NCBI GenBank assembly: GCA_934215405.1
Contig: CAKPZU010000109.1
Coordinates: forward strand, 1 to 6,994
DNA: 6,994 nucleotides
Source: an uncultured Bacilli bacterium
GTDB lineage: Bacteria; Bacillota_I; Bacilli_A; RFN20; CAG-631
Direction of reading: 5' to 3'
Part shown: positions 6,777 through 6,994 of the stretch, one piece after another
Layout of the letters: each line of letters opens with the position of its first letter
How positions within the stretch are numbered: position 1 is the first letter of the stretch
Notes under the pieces: model-generated
Databases searched by the model: none
What the model saw: the letters and a program-made list of their open reading frames with translations, nothing else
Told to the model about the DNA's origin: nothing
Made by a program: the position numbers and the translations under genes

Positions 6777-6921
6777 GAATTTATCGATAAATATGCTTAC
6801 TTTTTAGCTTTATAATTATTAAAAAGCAACTAGTAGTTGACACATTTACAAGTATAGTTGGTAGAAGTAAACAATAAAAATTGATAAATTAATAGCGTAA
6901 AAAGTGGAGGAAATAATAATT
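6777..6921 (+). other. Intergenic spacer with small palindromes, upstream of the XRE gene
   Basis: No gene is seen here. Right after the AraC-type stop codon lies a perfect 14-base palindrome, ATTTATCGATAAAT (6779-6792). Then comes an A/T stem, CTTTTTA (6800-6806) with TAAAAAG (6820-6826) around a 13-base loop, and CAACTA-G-TAGTTG (6827-6839). The stems are A/T-rich and no T-run follows them, so a Rho-independent terminator is not convincing. A perfect -35-like TTGACA (6837-6842) overlaps the third palindrome, but no good -10 box follows at normal spacing (best GTAGAA or TAGAAG). TTTAC (6845-6849) and GTAAA (6867-6871) form a distant inverted repeat. GGAGG at 6906-6910 is the ribosome binding site of the next gene. 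Operators for the downstream XRE protein are possible. Confidence 0.4.
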
Positions 6922-6994
6922 ATGATTTTAGCAGATAAAATAATGAATTTAAGAAAAAAGGCATGTATGAGCCAAGAGGAGCTAGCCGATAAAT
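6922..6994 (+). CDS. XRE (Cro/CI-type) helix-turn-helix regulator, N-terminal fragment
   Basis: Only the first 24 residues are in the window; the reading frame is open to the right edge. MILADKIMNLRKKACMSQEELADK has the typical XRE opening: a first helix (ADKIMNLRKKACM) followed by S-Q-E-E-L-A-D-K, the start of the HTH helix 2. This pattern is very common in phage-type repressors and in chromosomal membrane-linked regulators of Firmicutes, so its target cannot be told. It is preceded by GGAGG (6906-6910), with a rather long spacing of 11 bases. It is co-oriented with the AraC-type gene but 145 bases away, with its own possible control region, so a link to the sugar locus is not implied. Confidence 0.82.
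   Translation, partial: MILADKIMNLRKKACMSQEELADK

Noticed and set aside
6800..6826. Rho-independent terminator after the AraC-type gene
   Set aside because: The seven-pair stem is almost all A/T, the loop is 13 bases, and no T-run follows, so it would be too weak to call.
1..6994. Alternative genetic code with TGA as tryptophan, as in Mollicutes
   Set aside because: All long frames stay open with TGG for tryptophan and need no in-frame TGA, which would be unlikely in such A+T-rich DNA if TGA coded for tryptophan. The absence of TGA as a stop in five complete genes is a small sample.

Overview
The window looks like chromosomal DNA from a very A+T-rich, low-GC Gram-positive bacterium (Firmicutes/Bacilli or a Mollicutes-related gut lineage; the lineage is inferred from composition and gene content only). 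Supporting signs are strong AGGAGG-type ribosome binding sites, three lipoprotein signal peptides that all end in Cys18-Asn-Asn, a CUT1 sugar ABC importer without its own ATPase gene, and a divergent AraC-family regulator. Tryptophan is read from TGG throughout and all complete genes end in TAA or TAG, so the standard bacterial code fits.

Layout: positions 5549 down to 1 hold a tightly packed minus-strand operon, in transcription order: a solute-binding lipoprotein (5549-4152), a MalF/UgpA-like permease (4148-3219), a MalG/UgpE-like permease (3229-2381), a 524-residue clan GH-A-like glycosidase lipoprotein (2369-795), and a second paralogous glycosidase lipoprotein (793 to beyond the left edge, 264 residues visible). 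Gaps are 3, -11, 11 and 1 bases, so the genes are almost certainly co-transcribed and partly translationally coupled. A 315-base divergent promoter region (5550-5864) separates the operon from a plus-strand AraC/XylS regulator (5865-6776). After a 145-base spacer with several small palindromes, a plus-strand XRE/Cro-CI-type regulator begins at 6922 and runs off the right edge.

Working model (inference): two surface-anchored glycosidases trim an unidentified glycan or oligosaccharide outside the cell, the binding lipoprotein captures the product, the two permeases import it using an ATPase encoded elsewhere, and the AraC-type protein senses the sugar and switches the operon. The most useful new observation is a 16-base motif, TTTGTTCAYTTTTTCA, present as an inverted pair (15 of 16 bases identical), one copy beside each divergent promoter, with a third near-copy lying over the regulator's own -35 box. 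This is a good candidate for the regulator's operator set. The second is the tandem pair of diverged, externally anchored glycosidases, for which I cannot name a substrate or a confident family. I see no RNA genes, CRISPR arrays, transposons or other mobile elements.
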